DNA from: Wurfbainia villosa
Lineage: Eukaryota > Streptophyta > Magnoliopsida > Zingiberales > Zingiberaceae
Assembly (NCBI GenBank): GCA_025175895.1
Contig: CM045989.1
Location: forward strand, 133,685,272-133,749,271
Reading direction: 5' to 3'
DNA length: 64,000 nucleotides
The notes under the pieces were generated by a model. The model did no database searches. It saw only the letters and a list, made by a program, of their open reading frames with translations, and was not told where the DNA came from. Positions 21,461-32,296 of this stretch are shown in pieces. Position 1 is the first letter of the stretch. Each line of letters begins with the position of its first letter. The position numbers and the translations under genes are program-made.

Positions 21461-21999
21461 GGAGCTCGGTGGAGACTTTAGAAGCGGTTCTTAGAGCTTT
21501 TGGAGGGGAAAAGTTGTTGCTTTCCAGACCTTCAAATACGTTCAAAGCGACCAAAAGAGATCAAACAAATGCATTCTTCTTGTAAAGTTATGTTTCATCT
21601 TGTATTTGTGTTTACGTGTATTTGGTGATTTATTCTTACATAAGCTCATATTGTAAGAGGTTTCTCCACCTTCGGTTTGTTGCCGAGAAGGAGAAGGTGT
21701 TAGTGAGGGTAGATCACTAGATCGCTATCGTGGAGTAGGATTCATAGGTTCCGAACCATGTAAAAATATTGTGTCATGTGCTTGTGTTCTTATTTATTTT
21801 TATATTTTATTTTATATTCCGCTGCACACTAACAAACGTGTAGACAAGAACATGAGATCGAAGCATGAAATCGAACGATGTTATTCACCCTCCCACCCCC
21901 CTAACACACCAATAATCGAACACCCTTAAACATATTTTCCATCTTCTCTTAGGGCGTTTTCAAAATTTTCAAGCTTTGATCTTAAAGCTTGATTTTATT

Positions 22000-23110
22000 C
22001 CTCTAATTTCTCAAGTTTTGTTTGACCATTATATTTTTGGGCATTCCTCTTCTTAGGCATGTGTCTATTTTTTTTTAGAATTATTGCCTAGATTTTTATC
22101 TACCTTCCTATACTTAGGTAGAGTAGTTCTTGAGGTAATGAATCTAGAATTGTCCTTAGTCCTAATTTCATGATGTTTATCACCTAAGCAATAAAATTTT
22201 TTATTAGCATGATTCTTATGATAAATTGCAAGTTCATTAAAATGTGAAACCTTGGGCTTTGTCGTAGGAGCTCCCCCTACACTTGAGCTCTCTAGCTTGT
22301 CCTTCTTAGGGTGCCTCCCCCTCGGGCATTGGCTCCAGTACTGACCCTTTAGATTGCATGAGAAACACACTATGTGCTCCTTACCTTTGCGAATTGGGGT
22401 TTCAGTCTCCATGGTCTTCATCTTGGCCTTAGGAGTCACTTGAGTTTTCTTCTTAACTTTACTTGGACATTTGCTCTTGTAATGTCCCCTTTCCCTACAC
22501 TCAAAGCATATAATATATTTTTTATTTTTATAAATTGCATTTGAGTTACCTTCTTGGATGGTAGGAGAATCGTGAGCTTGTTTTTATTTCTCCCGGATGT
22601 GGATGTCTCCTCTAGTTTCGGTGTCATTGATCTTACCTCCCCCTCAATCCTAGAGGTGGAGACTTCTTCCATCTCATCTGACTCAGATGTCGAGCACCTT
22701 TTAACTTCCAAATCTTCAAGCTCTTGAGATGATGAGCTTGCTTCCTTCGACTCCTTTTTATCATCTTGGGTCAATGAGGGCTTCTCATGGAGCTCTATCA
22801 ATTTACTTCATAACTCCCTTGCATCCTTAAATTCTCCTATCTTGCACAAAATATCATTAGGTACCAAATTGGTCAACATTTTTGTTACCTTATTATCTCT
22901 TTCATATTTTTGAAGTTGCTCCTCTATCCATTTCTTCTTCTTGAGTATTCTACCCATCTTATCCATGGGAGCTTCAAATCCTTCCATGATGACTATCCAA
23001 TCCTCTATGTCGTTCATCAAGAAATAGTCCATTCTTCTTTTCCAATAAGCAAAAGTCTTCGCGGTCGAAGGAAGGTGGAATTTATGTGTTATAGCTCAAT
23101 TCATCATTGA
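22000..23110 (-). pseudogene. Element E gag, broken
   Basis: The N-terminal part reads MDYFLMNDIEDWIVIMEGFE, then KIGEFKDAREL (22808-23032), the UBN2-type region. An acidic linker and EVSTSRIEGE follow (22436-22801). In another frame near 22450-22510 a first zinc knuckle is intact, with Cys-x2-Cys as CFECRERG and the HYKSKC end. The second knuckle CFSCNLKGQYWSQC has Gln in place of His (22065-22439). The region YCLGDKHHEIRTKDN follows. Frameshifts separate the pieces. No pol domain is seen. Confidence 0.72.
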
Positions 23111-23178
23111 ATTCCATTGTGATGATGGTTCCTCTAGCGCATTGCTCTTTCGACAGTTAGTCCTTGAAGAGTAGCCTC

Positions 23179-23190
23179 GCTCTAATACCA
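23179..23190 (-). other. Primer-binding site of element E
   Basis: TGGTATTAGAGC on the minus strand, one change from the initiator tRNA-Met complement. It lies two bases from the LTR start TGTTGAGAATC at 23193. Confidence 0.7.
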
Positions 23191-23192
23191 AT

Positions 23193-23925
23193 TGTTGAGA
23201 ATCTTGTGACGCACTAGAGGGGGTGAATAATGTTGATTCGATTTCTTCAATTCAATTTGCATCGTGCTTGTCTACAAATATTAGTGTGTAGTGGAAATAC
23301 TAATATAAACACAAACAAATGCAAACCACAAAACACAATCACAATACCAAGATTTTACATGGTTTGGAACCCTAATTCCTACTTCACTGGCGAGCTCTAG
23401 ATTGAGCTCTAGTGATGCACCACCACTAACTCTTCTCCTTCTCGGAATGACACCAGAGGTAGAGAAACTTCTTACAATAGAGCTTTATAAGAAGACACAA
23501 CAATCAAATACAAGTAAAAATAAAATACAAGTGAGAACCAACTTTATACAATGATTGCTTTTGCTTGATCAAATTTTGGTTATTTTGAAAGGCTTTTGAA
23601 GATCTGGAATGCAGCAACAATTCCTCTCCAAAAGCTCTAAGAATCGACTTCTTCTTTCCTCCACCGCAACCTCCTTTTAAAGCTTCGCTCAGGCTAATTT
23701 TCTGTCGATCAATCAACTGATCTTACCCACCAGTTGATTGCTCGCTTGATCGTTGTCTCACAACGGACTAATCTATGTCAAAAATAGTCGATCAGTCGAT
23801 TTCTCATAGCCATCAGTCGACTGCTATATCCAACAGTTGATGCAAAAATATTCTATGCTCTTGTCCACTGAAGCTAGTCGAATGCTCAACTCTAGTAGTC
23901 GACTGTCAGTGGCCAGTCGACTAGT
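23193..23925 (-). repeat. Element E 5' LTR, truncated
   Basis: It opens TGTTGAGAATCTTG and shows TATA-like GCTTTAAAAGG (23673-23683, minus), then several GTCGAC/GTTGAT motifs (23708-23925). The distal U3 with CCAAG repeats is missing. Confidence 0.65.
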
Positions 23926-25430
23926 TCTCAACTACAAAGTCGAAGACCAGGTCGTACTCAATGCCCACAAGTGCACAGTTGTCGTCAAATAATAAAATTA
24001 TCAATCCCACAGGGACTGAGATTCGAGTATCAGTTTGTCTAGTGAAATTTGATTGTTCAAAGCAGAACCTTGTGGTTGCAAGTTATCAGACACGGTCTGG
24101 ACTCTAGTATTGGTGTCACTCAAAGAAAGGAAAAAGGTGTGTTCACAACTAAGGAAAAGATTCCAAGATTTCAGTTTTACCTATGGAATGTCAAACATGT
24201 TGTAAATCTATGCTCCTACATTCTCTAATCTTGGTTTTGTGGGAGGGCCATCAAGGTTAATCCCGGTGAACTTTTGATTCTACACGGAAATTACCTAATC
24301 TTCTAGAGCATCCCTTTCGGATCCACAAAGCTTAGGAATTTGTTGTCATTGGGATTCCCTTGTCACGGGTCTCACAACAACTGAGTTGATTTCTCCTACT
24401 TCTCAACCTCTAGATAGACTAGGTTCATGGAGTTCTAAGATGTCCTATGTTATCCCCATGAATAGATGGACCATGTTTCATGTCCTACTCTTTCATGTCC
24501 TAATGTCTACGATTATGGGAGGGAGGGCAACCGTTAAGTTCCTCCTTGATTCTTCTAAGTTTCAATATAGATGCTCTCACATCTATATCGACTAAGCATG
24601 GTAGAAATAGAAGCAAACCATAATTATCACAGAACTAAAAGACATAAACCAAAAATATAAAAAGAATAAATCAGATTATAAATGCATAAACATGTCAAAC
24701 AATCACATGGATACTCCCTAGTCTTAGAATCAATAGTTCTACTCCATAGAAATTGAAGAGCAAACACAAAACATTGTTTGATGATAGTTTACAACCAAAG
24801 AAACATTAAAACAAAAGAAATATGCCCTACTTTGGCTGGATATTTCGTCTTGGTTTCCTTCCATTGGATGGAGCTTTGTTGTCGGCCTTGAGTCGCCTTC
24901 CTCCCTACACGATTGCGAGCCTTCAGTGCTTTTTAGGGCACCCACTGTCGTCCAGTCGCCGTCTCCTCCTCCTATGGTTGTTAGGTGTGCCTTCCATATT
25001 TGCCCTCAAACCCTATTTTCCAAGTTTTACGGCAGCACGACACAACCATGTGAATTTCACATGTTAGGCACTGTGTCATACTATGGATTGTGCCTGGAAT
25101 TGATTCCGGGAAAAGGCACAACCGTGTGAATTTCACACAGATGACCGTGTGTCCCTTTGGAAGGTCATATGAATGTCATCTTTCATCCTGAAGTAGGCCA
25201 GTGTCTTGGGAACACTACCAGATCATGCCCCCCTCTCTTCAAGCTTCGTTTAGGTCGTCTCTATGCTTCAAAATCTCCATCCTACACATGAAAAACAACA
25301 AGAGCAGATCTCCAAACTAAAAAGTAACAAATAAATGCCAAATAAGGTAAATATGAATAGAATAACTACAAAATACAGTAAGATGTGTGTCAAATCTACT
25401 ACTAAAATCATATATGATTTGCATACATCA
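23926..25430 (-). repeat. Element F1 3' LTR (gypsy-type)
   Basis: Minus-strand LTR whose minus 5' end is TGATGTATGCAAATC at 25430. It contains the CCACAGGGACTGAGATTCGAG segment and GTGTGAATTTCACAC-type motifs. The first few bases at the left are missing. The TATA region of sister LTRs is deleted here (about 24990): the text goes from GTGCCTTCC directly to ATATTTGCC. Confidence 0.75.
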
Positions 25431-26580
25431 AAATCCCTCAGACTTAGATTTTTGCTTATCCTCAAGCAAACTTAAGTGTACCATGAATTTCAGATAAATG
25501 GACATGTTTCAATGCCTAGCAGTTTACTAAAATTTATCAAGCGGTATATTCAATCACAGCAAATAGATATGCCTATGAAGTGCACTAAGTTAGATTTTCG
25601 TATAAGTGTCAAAAAATTTCCTAAGAGTTTCACTTTCCAAACTAAGTTAAGTTGTCATCCCAAAGAGTTCCTAAGGTTTCTAGCTTTTAGGCACTTATCT
25701 ACCCTAAGCGAAGTTTGTTCCCTAGAATTAGAACAAAGTCTCAAAGGGATTCTCGGTATCGAGAGAAATTGGTAGGTGTTTTCCCAATAATCTAACTCGG
25801 TCTCAAAGAGGTACCTAACTATTTTCACCCACGACAACTATTTTTAAACTCTCATATATATATTTTAACAGAATAGAAATCTTTTCTCTCATCCTTGCTA
25901 GTATTTTGATTTTTTCAAATGGGTTTACACGATCTAAGCATCTCCAGTAACTAAAATGCTAATCTAGAGTCATCTATGGATTCCAAAGTACTAACCTATC
26001 AAGATGACTCATAACTACTTATGTACTAGATTCACCCTTTGGAGTTTTCAATAAGTGTATATAAAAGTAAAAGCTAACAGGTGAAAAATAGAGAGCATCC
26101 ATTATAACATCACAAATTAAATACCACATGATAAAAGAAAGTAAATTGCTTATGGCACGGAAACACGTTACTATGATACTTCTTAAAAATTTACTGAAGT
26201 AAACTATCATATCGAACACAATAAGTACGAAAAGAAACCTAAAAACTTCTATATGCAATGAAAACTAAAACAAGTGTAAAAAAAGGTAACTACTAAAATT
26301 AAGAGACAAATATCTAAACCTACCAAAACAAGAAAAAGTGTCATATCATAAAATGTCACAAACCCCTTAGACTTAGAGTCGAGAGTACCTCTAGCATGGT
26401 GGTTTTGGTAGAAAATCAGGCAACCTCGGCATCTCTGGCTCGTGAGAGAGTCACGAGCTCAACCGCTGGTGCCATATATGCATGTAGTTGACCTGTTAGC
26501 TGGTGGACGCAGCGGCAGCTTTATGGTCCTCCCCCCTGACCCCTACTGTGAATGTGCATCCCTCATAAATTGTTTCATCT
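25431..26580 (-). other. F1 internal 3' region
   Basis: On the minus strand the end nearest the LTR reads GCTTGAGGATAAGCAAAAATC, then AAGTCTGAGGGATTT. The GCTTGAGGACAAGC motif before a polypurine tract is typical of Athila/Tat-type gypsy elements. No pol domain is present, so most of the interior is deleted or the element is of the LARD type. The stretch 26280-26580 is unclassified. Confidence 0.55.
25476..25775 (+). other. Conserved antisense open frame in F1
   Basis: A 99-codon frame antisense to the element. It contains LLKFIKRYIQSQQIDMP, FTFQTKLSCHPKEFLRF and ends GILGIERNW. The second element F2 keeps a very similar frame at 57038-57301. Antisense frames between pol and the 3' LTR are known in some Tat-lineage elements. 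Here the likeness may simply reflect recent common origin. Confidence 0.35.
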
Positions 26581-27203
26581 CCTGATGTGTGCAAATCATA
26601 TAGGGTTTTAGAAGTAGTTTTAGCACACATCTCATGACATTTCATACTTGTTTTATGCTTATTTCCTTTATTTTGCACTTGTTTACTACTTTCTAGTTTG
26701 GGGATCTATTTTTGCTACTTTTGTGTGCAGGGAGGCACTTTTGAGGTGAAACAACTAAATAAATGGAGCTCAAGAAGACAAGTGTGCTCTGATCGGGTTC
26801 TCAAAGACAAGGGCATGCTTTGGACCAAAAGATGACATTGGCTTGAGCTCCAGAGAAAGACACGGTCGACCGTGTTAGATTCACACAGTCGTATCTTTTG
26901 CTGAAAGCAGGTTTCAAGTCGCAACTTTCAGAGTTTCACACAAAAGGTCGTGTGGATTCCACACGATCATGTGGCGATAATGCGACTTATGCAGATCCAA
27001 TTTCATGAGCAAATAAGGAAAGTCATTTAACTCCTATAAAAAGAAAGGCATGTCTAACCCTAAGGGAGCAGGCTCGATGGCTGGGACGACAAGAAGGTGC
27101 CCTAAAAAGCATCAGAGACTCGCAATGGGAGGAAGGAAGCAACTCAAAGACTCAAATCGACGCTCCAACACCTCGAAGGGCGACCAAGACCCCGCATTAG
27201 GTT
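26581..27203 (+). repeat. Inverted partial LTR of the F family
   Basis: It begins TGATGTGTGCAAATCATATAG, the terminal sequence of F-type LTRs in opposite orientation. It continues with ACACGGTCGACCGTG motifs, TATA-like CCTATAAAAAG (27033-27043) and the GCCCTAAAAAGCA / GGAGGAAGGAAG region shared with the F2 LTR. The distal part with CACAGGGACTGAG is absent. Confidence 0.6.
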
Positions 27204-27247
27204 CGATCCAATTTGTTCACCTTTGAACCATTATCAAATTAATAATT

Positions 27248-27264
27248 CCCTGACAATGGTGCCA
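27248..27264 (-). other. Primer-binding site of F1
   Basis: TGGCACCATTGTCAGGG on the minus strand, a degraded form of TGGCGCCGTTGCCGGGG. The latter complements tRNA-Asp and is used by many Athila/Tat-type gypsy elements. The site supports gypsy affinity and minus orientation. Confidence 0.65.
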
Positions 27265-27270
27265 AAAACT

Positions 27271-27399
27271 TAATTTGCGTTGACTGAAGCCCTCAACTGC
27301 GAAGTCGAAGACTAGATTGTGCTCAACGTCTGTAAGTGCACAGTTATCGTCAAGTAATAAAATTATCGATTCCACAAGGACTGAGATTCGAGTATTGGT
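27271..27399 (-). repeat. F1 5' LTR, left part
   Basis: This is the LTR end next to the primer site, with the segments AAGCCCTCAACTGCGAAGTCG and GGACTGAGATTCGAG. It is interrupted at 27400 by the G array and continues at 52146. Confidence 0.75.
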
Positions 27400-29625
27400 T
27401 GATGAGTTTTGGGCACCGCGGCGAGTGTGTGTTCGAACATGTTTCGTAAACATGTACACAGCGGAAGAAATAAAATAATAAATCTAATTTATTACAACAC
27501 ACACACCACACGCATACATTGTACAACATGTGTAGACATAACCGTAAATTCAAATTTTACAATAAAAGGAAATTTATACTACGTATACCTGACATATCAT
27601 GTGTAGCGGGAAAGGCATCAACCGGAACGATCCTCGCTAGAATCGTCTCTATCCGTATCCACGTCGAGTATCTTCGGGATGACTTCACAAAGTCACGAGC
27701 CTTGTCTTCGTACGAGTTACTAGCCTCATGTTGAAGACGATGTGATCGAGAGAAGATCACGATCCAAATCAAAATTCGGATCCAAAACGAGTTCTCAAAA
27801 AATCGCTTCTCCGGAGAGGTATTCGTCAACCGTTTGACGAATCCTTTGTCCTTCACCTATGAGGATTACCAGAGATCGAATCCCCGGCAAGGCTACCGCT
27901 GTCAGAGCTAAAAACGTCGTCCAAATGATGCTCCGACAAGAAGGAAAAGAGCTGTCCAGAAAATTGGACAGCTTTGGTGGAGACCTTGTGCCGGCCAAAT
28001 AAGGAAAGCAATATGCTTACCTTGTCACCGGAACCAAGGAAGATCACCGGAGCTCCTCTGGCAGCAGCTCGACGCCAGCAAGAGGAGAGGACGACAGCTG
28101 CTGGACGCCGGCAAGGGGCTTGGGCGGTGGTGGGCGGCGGCAAGAGGAGGGCGCCGACTACTCCAAGGAGAAGTGGGCGGTAACTTTAGGGTTGCAAGGA
28201 TTAGGGCTTAACAAAACCCTTAAGTCCTATTTTATAGAGAACAAATTCTCTTAATGGTTATCGGATCATAACCAAAAGCACGTTAACCCGCTCCATTAAT
28301 TTAAGTTAAAATAAACCAAACCATGTTGGTCTATTTTAAGTTAAAATGAATCGAACCAACTTTGGTTCATTCGTTTAAAACAAACCAAACCCCTTTGGTT
28401 TATTCTCCTCCATTGAATTAGAACCAAACCAATTTGGTTCATCCATCATGTCTTCATAAGACACGACCCATCCACGCTTCCATTGCGACTAAAACGATTT
28501 CATGCTTGCTCCATGTTTAGTCCAACCAAACCTAGTTTCTCTCGCTCTGAGAATCTCATTCTCAAGCTCATTTTAAATCCTTCGGATTACGCTCGTTGTG
28601 CGTGTGACCAAATAAGTTCTCGGTTTATGTTGGTCATCTATAATTAACCATTAATTATAGAACGATCATGAGTGACACCTAGTCGTACATCATGATCCCC
28701 AATTAACCGAAAAGATCAATGGTTGATCCAGAACTATTTCTGAAACCCTTCAGCAGCTCGAATGAATCGTGCCTCATTCCCTTCACTCATCTTATACCCA
28801 CTTGGTTCAGGACATGGTCTATAGTGTCAGTCCCCACTATGTTGACTATATCACACCTAGCCCAAGTATCATTTACTCGTCCTACGGATTCTAGTTACTG
28901 CACATGTATCAAAGATTACCTTACTATAAACATGTAATGCTTTGGCCAAAGACTTTAGTAAAAATCCGATGAGAGACTATGGGTATACATCTCCTCGCAA
29001 GGAGTGGTGAATCCTTTATAGGCTATTCAAACACCTTCGATCACTTCAACTTATATCCAATCATCTCGGGTCCACATCTCCTCAGAGATGCTTGCTTAAG
29101 ATGTCAAAGCATAAGTCTTTATGATCAAGATGACTTGAATACCGCAAGTCAAAGGAACATCGCACTTAAGCTACAGTAAGAACTTCATTGACATATCTAT
29201 ATATGCAGAGAACCATATGAAGTCTTACGGCTGGTCACTCCAATAAACTAGTTACCATAACTAGCCTCCACGATTAACTCCGGACATCACAATGTCTCCA
29301 GCTAGTGAGAATCAGCTGCTTGGATACACCAAGGAGTATACCTCGTGCTAGTCTCAACAGAATCAATGGTGTCCAAATCCATCAATTCATCGACTAGGGA
29401 TAATTTCGATACATCACAATTACACATGTAGAGATACTCACTATTTGTGATCCAATCACAAATTCTTTCATGTTGTGAATCGTATCGGGGACATTCAGTA
29501 AATGAGTTTAAGATCCAATCAAATACATGAAAACATGTATACTCAAATAGTGAATCTTCATTTATCATATAAATGGTTCAAACATAAGGCGATTGCCTTA
29601 GGACATCTCTCATATATTACTAACA
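27400..29625 (-). repeat. G LTR1 (3'-most LTR)
   Basis: 2226 bp. The edge reads TGATGAGTTTTGGGCACC where the other copies have TGTTGGGTTT or a close variant. It ends ACTAACA. TATA is CTCTATAAAATAGG (28226-28239, minus), and a hairpin with 10-bp arms and a CCA loop sits at 28638-28660. AAACCAA/TTGGTTT inverted repeats lie at 28300-28445. Next to its right end is the purine tract CCAAGTGGGAGTT. Confidence 0.92.
28226..28239 (-). promoter_or_regulatory. TATA box, G LTR1
   Basis: CTCTATAAAATAGG on the minus strand. Copies are at 35876-35889, 43306-43319 (mutated) and 50741-50754. Confidence 0.6.
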
Positions 29626-29638
29626 AACTCCCACTTGG
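29626..29638 (-). other. Polypurine tract of G unit 1
   Basis: CCAAGTGGGAGTT on the minus strand abuts LTR1. Unit 2 has CCAAGTGGAAGTT (37265-37277) and unit 3 CCAAGTGAGAGTT (44706-44718). Confidence 0.65.
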
Positions 29639-29645
29639 CCTAATG

Positions 29646-32296
29646 TCAATCGCAACGGTATCCAATACCATAAGCTCTAACATGACCCTCAAATTTACTT
29701 TGAGGTAATGCCTTAGTCAAAGGATCCGCTAAGTTCCTTTCAGTGGGGATTTTCTCGATTTGTATTTCCTTCCTAATAATGATCTCTCTGATCAGATGAT
29801 AGCGGCGAAGCACATGTTTGGATCGTTGATGAGACCTTGGCTCTTTCGCCTGTGCAATTACTCCATTGTTGTCGTAGTAGACCGGTATTGCTTCAATAAT
29901 GGATGGAACCACACCAAGTTCATAAATGAACTTCTTGATCCAAACCGCTTCCTTTGCTGCTTCCGAAGCTGCAATGTATTCTGCCTCAGTGGTAGAATCT
30001 GCTATAGTGTCTTGTTTGGAACTTTTCCAACTCACTGCGCCCCCATTCAAGGTGAACACGTATCCAGACAGAGACCTGGAATCATCCTTGTCTGTCTGGA
30101 AGCTGACATCCGTATACCCGCGTATCACCATGTCCCCTTCTCCATATATTAGGAACACATCCTTAGTTCTTCTTAAGTACTTAAGGATTGTCTTAACAGC
30201 CACTCAATGATCCATTCCTGGATCAGACTGGTATCTACTCCTGACACTCAGAGCATATGATACATCGGGCCTCGTACATAACATAGCATACATGATAGAT
30301 CCTATTGCGGATACATAGGGAATCTTATTCATGCAAATCCTCTCGTCTTCTGTGCGCGGACACATAGACTTCGAAAGGTGTATCCCATGCATGATGGGTA
30401 GGAAACCTTTCTTGGATTCCGACATGCTAAACCTCTTTAACACTCGGTCTATATATGTAGACTGTGAAAGACCAAGCAACCATTTCGATCTATCTCTATA
30501 GATCTTAATCCCGAGGATGTAGGTTGTTTCTCCTAGGTCTTTCATGGAGAATGTCTTAGATAACCAAATCTTAACTGACTGTAAGACTGAAACATCGTTT
30601 CCTATAAGTAATATGTCATCAACATACAATACTAGAACACGACTACACTCCCACTAACATTCTTGTATACACAAGGTTCGTCTGGATTTTGTGAGATATT
30701 AAACTTTTTGATTTTCTCATCAAAACGGATATTCCAGCTCCTGGATGCTTGCTTCAATCAATATATGGACCGTAGCAATTTTTATACCTTGGTTTTATCA
30801 ACCGATGTGAAACCCTCAGGTTGTATCATATACACATCCTCGAGCAGGTTTCCATTAAGGAAAGTTGCTTTCACATCTATCTGTCATATCTTATAATCAT
30901 AATGAGCCGCTATGGCCAAGAGCATCCGAATGGATTTAAGCATAACTACAGGCAAATAGGTTTCGTCATAATCAACACCTTGCTTTTGACGATATCCTTT
31001 CGCCACCAATCTAGCCTTATAGATAATCACATTACCATCCATGTCGGTTTTCTTCTTGAAAACCCACTTGCACCCTATAGGCTTTATGCCTTCAGGTGGG
31101 TCAACCAAGTTCCAAACTTGGTTTTCATACATGGAATCCATTTTCGACTTCATGGCTTCTAGCCACTTATCCCTTTCTGAACATGTTAGAACTTCTTCAT
31201 AACTGGTAGGCTCCTCATCATCAATGAGTAACACGTCGTTCGATTCACTTACGAGAAATCCATATCTCTCAGGAATATTGCGTGTTCTACCAAATCTACG
31301 AAGATGTGGTGTTTCAATACGTCCAACCGATTGGTCATCACTATGAGTTGTCGGCTGTTGTGCTTCACCAGGTATCTCATCAATGTCTATTTGAGTCTCT
31401 CGAGCCTCCTCAAGCTCGACGACACTCCCACTGTTTTCTTGCAAGAGAAACTCTTTCTCTAGAAACACAGCATGCCTTGAAACAAACACCTTTTGTTCCA
31501 CAGGATGATAGAATTAGTAACCCCTTGTTTCCTTAGGGTATCCAATAAATAGACATTTATCATACTTAGCATCCAATTTGTCTGATACAGTCCGCTTCAC
31601 ATAAGCAGGAAAATCTCATATCTTCAAGTAAGATACATGAGGTTTCTTACTATTCCATATCTCATATGGAGTAGTAGAGACTACCTTGATTGACATTCTG
31701 TTTAACAAGTAAATAGCTGTCTGAAGTGTATAGCCCCAAAAGGACTTAGAAAGATTCGTATGATTCATCATTGACCTGACCATGTCCAACAAGGTCCGGT
31801 TACACCTCTCAGATACACCATTATGTTGTGGTGTATATGGCGGAGTCCATTGAGACAATATACCATTGTCTCTTAGATAATCAAGAAACTCTTGACTTAA
31901 GTATTCACCACCTCGATCTGATCGAAGTATTTTAATACTCTTTTCATGTTGTTTCTCTACTTCATTTCTGAATTCTTTGCACCTTTCAAAGGCTTCAGAC
32001 TTGTGTTTCATCAAGAACACATACCCAAACCGTGAGTGATCATCGGTGAAGGTAATGAAGTAGCTATAGCCTCCTAAAGCTTGAGTTGACATAGGTCCAC
32101 ATACATCAGTATGTATTAGACCTAGCAACTCTCCCACTCATTCACCTTTTTTTGTAAAAGGTAACTTAGTCATCTTGCCTTTTAAGCATGATTCGCATGT
32201 ATCGTATGAATCCAATTCAAACGATTCTAGAATTCCACATCGGTGTAATTCGGACATGCATTTCTTGCTTACATGGCCAAGAAGATAATGCCACAT
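29646..32296 (-). pseudogene. G unit 1 pol (integrase, RT, RNase H), broken
   Basis: The integrase core is visible with HTDVCGP, ILRSDRGGEY and NGVSERCNRTL (31616-32137), so the D-D-E residues are kept. The reverse transcriptase N-part has VWNLVDPPEGIKPIGCKWVF and ends at a TGA (30884-30886) replacing the Trp of the WQMDVKTAFLNG motif. After a one-base deletion near 30630 the frame resumes with YVDDILLIGND. Another Trp-to-TGA lies at 30204-30206. RNase H (29646-30203) keeps STTEAEYIAAS and ends near KALPQSKFEGH. Further stops lie near 31616 (LKI-stop for LKIWG) and 32138. It cannot make an intact product. Confidence 0.9.

Larger units (their letters stand above)
1..21905 (+). mobile_element. 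Element D: gag-only copia-like LTR element, interrupted
   Basis: Plus-strand non-autonomous LTR retrotransposon. Its parts are a truncated 5' LTR (1-510), gag pieces (about 520-877 and 15684-16312), a non-coding 3' part and a 3' LTR (19548 to about 21905). The two gag pieces join across element B, which inserted between them. I find no protease, integrase, reverse transcriptase or RNase H between gag and the polypurine tract. D also hosts a solo LTR and a TRIM. The right end at about 21905 is approximate, because the LTR terminus is degraded and the left end lies outside the window. It appears to be inserted in the internal region of element E. Confidence 0.75.
19548..21905 (+). repeat. Element D 3' LTR (contains a TRIM)
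   Basis: It starts TGTTGGTGCAATCGACACAG and ends about ACCCCCCTAACACA. In order it holds CCAAG/CTTGG-type repeats (19655-19800 and 20440-20800), a GTCGAC/GTCAAC-rich block (about 20985-21310), TATA-like GCTATAAGAAGA (21449-21460) and the region shared with 1-510. A 632-bp TRIM interrupts it. The right boundary is uncertain. Confidence 0.8.
21906..23925 (-). mobile_element. Element E: truncated gag-only LTR element
   Basis: Minus-strand fragment with gag remains (about 22000-23110), a primer-binding site (23179-23190) and part of the 5' LTR (23193-23925). Its 3' half is missing, apparently cut off where element D sits. The LTR is cut at about 23925, where F1 begins. Gag and LTR resemble B, C and D. 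Confidence 0.7.

Noticed and set aside
27853..28143. A roughly 96-105 codon frame (PPPTTAQAP...) open in all four G LTRs as a possible upstream gene
   Set aside because: It starts at TTG, not ATG. The four LTRs are recent copies of one sequence, so shared openness says little. Stops do not need selection to be absent in this GC-rich stretch.
29502..29708. A 68-codon plus-strand frame repeated at 29502, 37141 and 44582
   Set aside because: It straddles the LTR end and polypurine tract of G antisense to the element. Conservation follows from the array repeats.
30821..31162. Plus-strand frames opposite the reverse transcriptase region
   Set aside because: They are shadows of the minus-strand pol sequence, which carries recognisable motifs.
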